A model generated the notes under the pieces. The model was not told where the DNA came from. It searched no databases and worked only from the letters and a program-made list of their open reading frames with translations. The translations under genes and the position numbers were made by a program. A stretch of 5,512 bases of DNA from Xanthobacteraceae bacterium (GTDB lineage Bacteria > Pseudomonadota > Alphaproteobacteria > Rhizobiales > Xanthobacteraceae), in contig JASHRR010000098.1 in the NCBI GenBank assembly GCA_030037185.1, positions 1-5,512 of the forward strand. Direction: 5' to 3'. Shown piece after piece: positions 5,229 to 5,512 of the stretch; within the stretch, counting starts at the first letter, position 1; each line of letters begins with the position of its first letter.

Positions 5229-5512
5229 AAGAGCAACGGCCATGTCCAAGGCGTTCAATGTCTGGACAGCGATTGTCGGGCGTCGTTGCGCTCGATGCCG
5301 CCATTGGCAAGAAAGATGCGTCCGGAATGGATTTGTCAGATCGAAGCCGGGAGAGCAAGTCGGTTGAGTGGTTCCGATAACGCGACTTCTTGGAACCAAA
5401 ATCATTGTTCGGCGCTTGCTCGCTTCAGTCGAACAAATTCAGTCTATCCGGCCACGATCGGGCGACAGTTGCCCGGACAGCACCTCATCAACTCTCACAA
5501 GTGGTTTTGCAG
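5229..5512. other. No supportable gene; two weak frames and one hairpin
   Basis: No recognisable protein, tRNA or rRNA is seen. A 41-codon + strand frame (5242-5367) contains CARCRHWQERC, a C-x2-C-x-H-x4-C arrangement, but has only a weak purine-rich site upstream. A second + frame ending at 5380 finishes DRSRESKSVEWFR. An inverted repeat TGGTTCC/GGAACCA occupies 5369-5375 and 5392-5398 with a 16-base gap, and a CGGGC/GCCCG pair lies near 5459-5475. These could be insertion-element debris. Confidence 0.3.

Noticed and set aside
1..5512. CRISPR array, tRNA or rRNA
   Set aside because: No regularly spaced repeats and no tRNA- or rRNA-like sequence were seen on either strand.

Overview
The window looks like accessory DNA from a GC-rich proteobacterium. 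A rhizobial alphaproteobacterium such as a Bradyrhizobium relative is my best guess, from general resemblance and the density of nested mobile elements; nothing in the sequence proves the taxon.

Region 1 (1 to about 2893, + strand) is a three-gene mobile module: a DUF5372-type protein, a DUF6788-type protein with a Cys/His cluster, and an intact large serine recombinase. The recombinase has a catalytic domain, a recombinase domain, a zinc ribbon, a charged helical region and an extra C-terminal helix-turn-helix. All three genes point the same way. The left end of the module lies outside the window. Its right end appears to fall a few bases after the recombinase stop codon, where a group II intron reverse transcriptase reading frame is cut off.

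Region 2 (about 2894 to 3861, - strand) is the 5' part of a group II intron: a structured RNA of roughly 670 bases followed by the first ~97 codons of its reverse transcriptase. The rest of the reverse transcriptase and intron domains V and VI are absent. The simplest reading is that the recombinase element inserted into the intron, leaving the other half to the left of this window.

Region 3 (3862 to 4145) holds no confident gene, only short - strand frames. Region 4 (4146 to about 4797, - strand) carries an unrecognised gene that appears frameshifted by one base, followed by a 58-codon gene with TGATG overlap coupling. Region 5 (4712 to 5008, + strand) is a divergent small protein with a ribbon-helix-helix-like C-terminus.

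Region 6 (5009 to 5512) contains what looks like the C-terminal scrap of a CPBP-type membrane protease, then about 280 bases with no supportable gene. Overall, this is a landing zone of nested elements and gene remnants. The only complete and recognisable system is the DUF5372/DUF6788/serine recombinase module.
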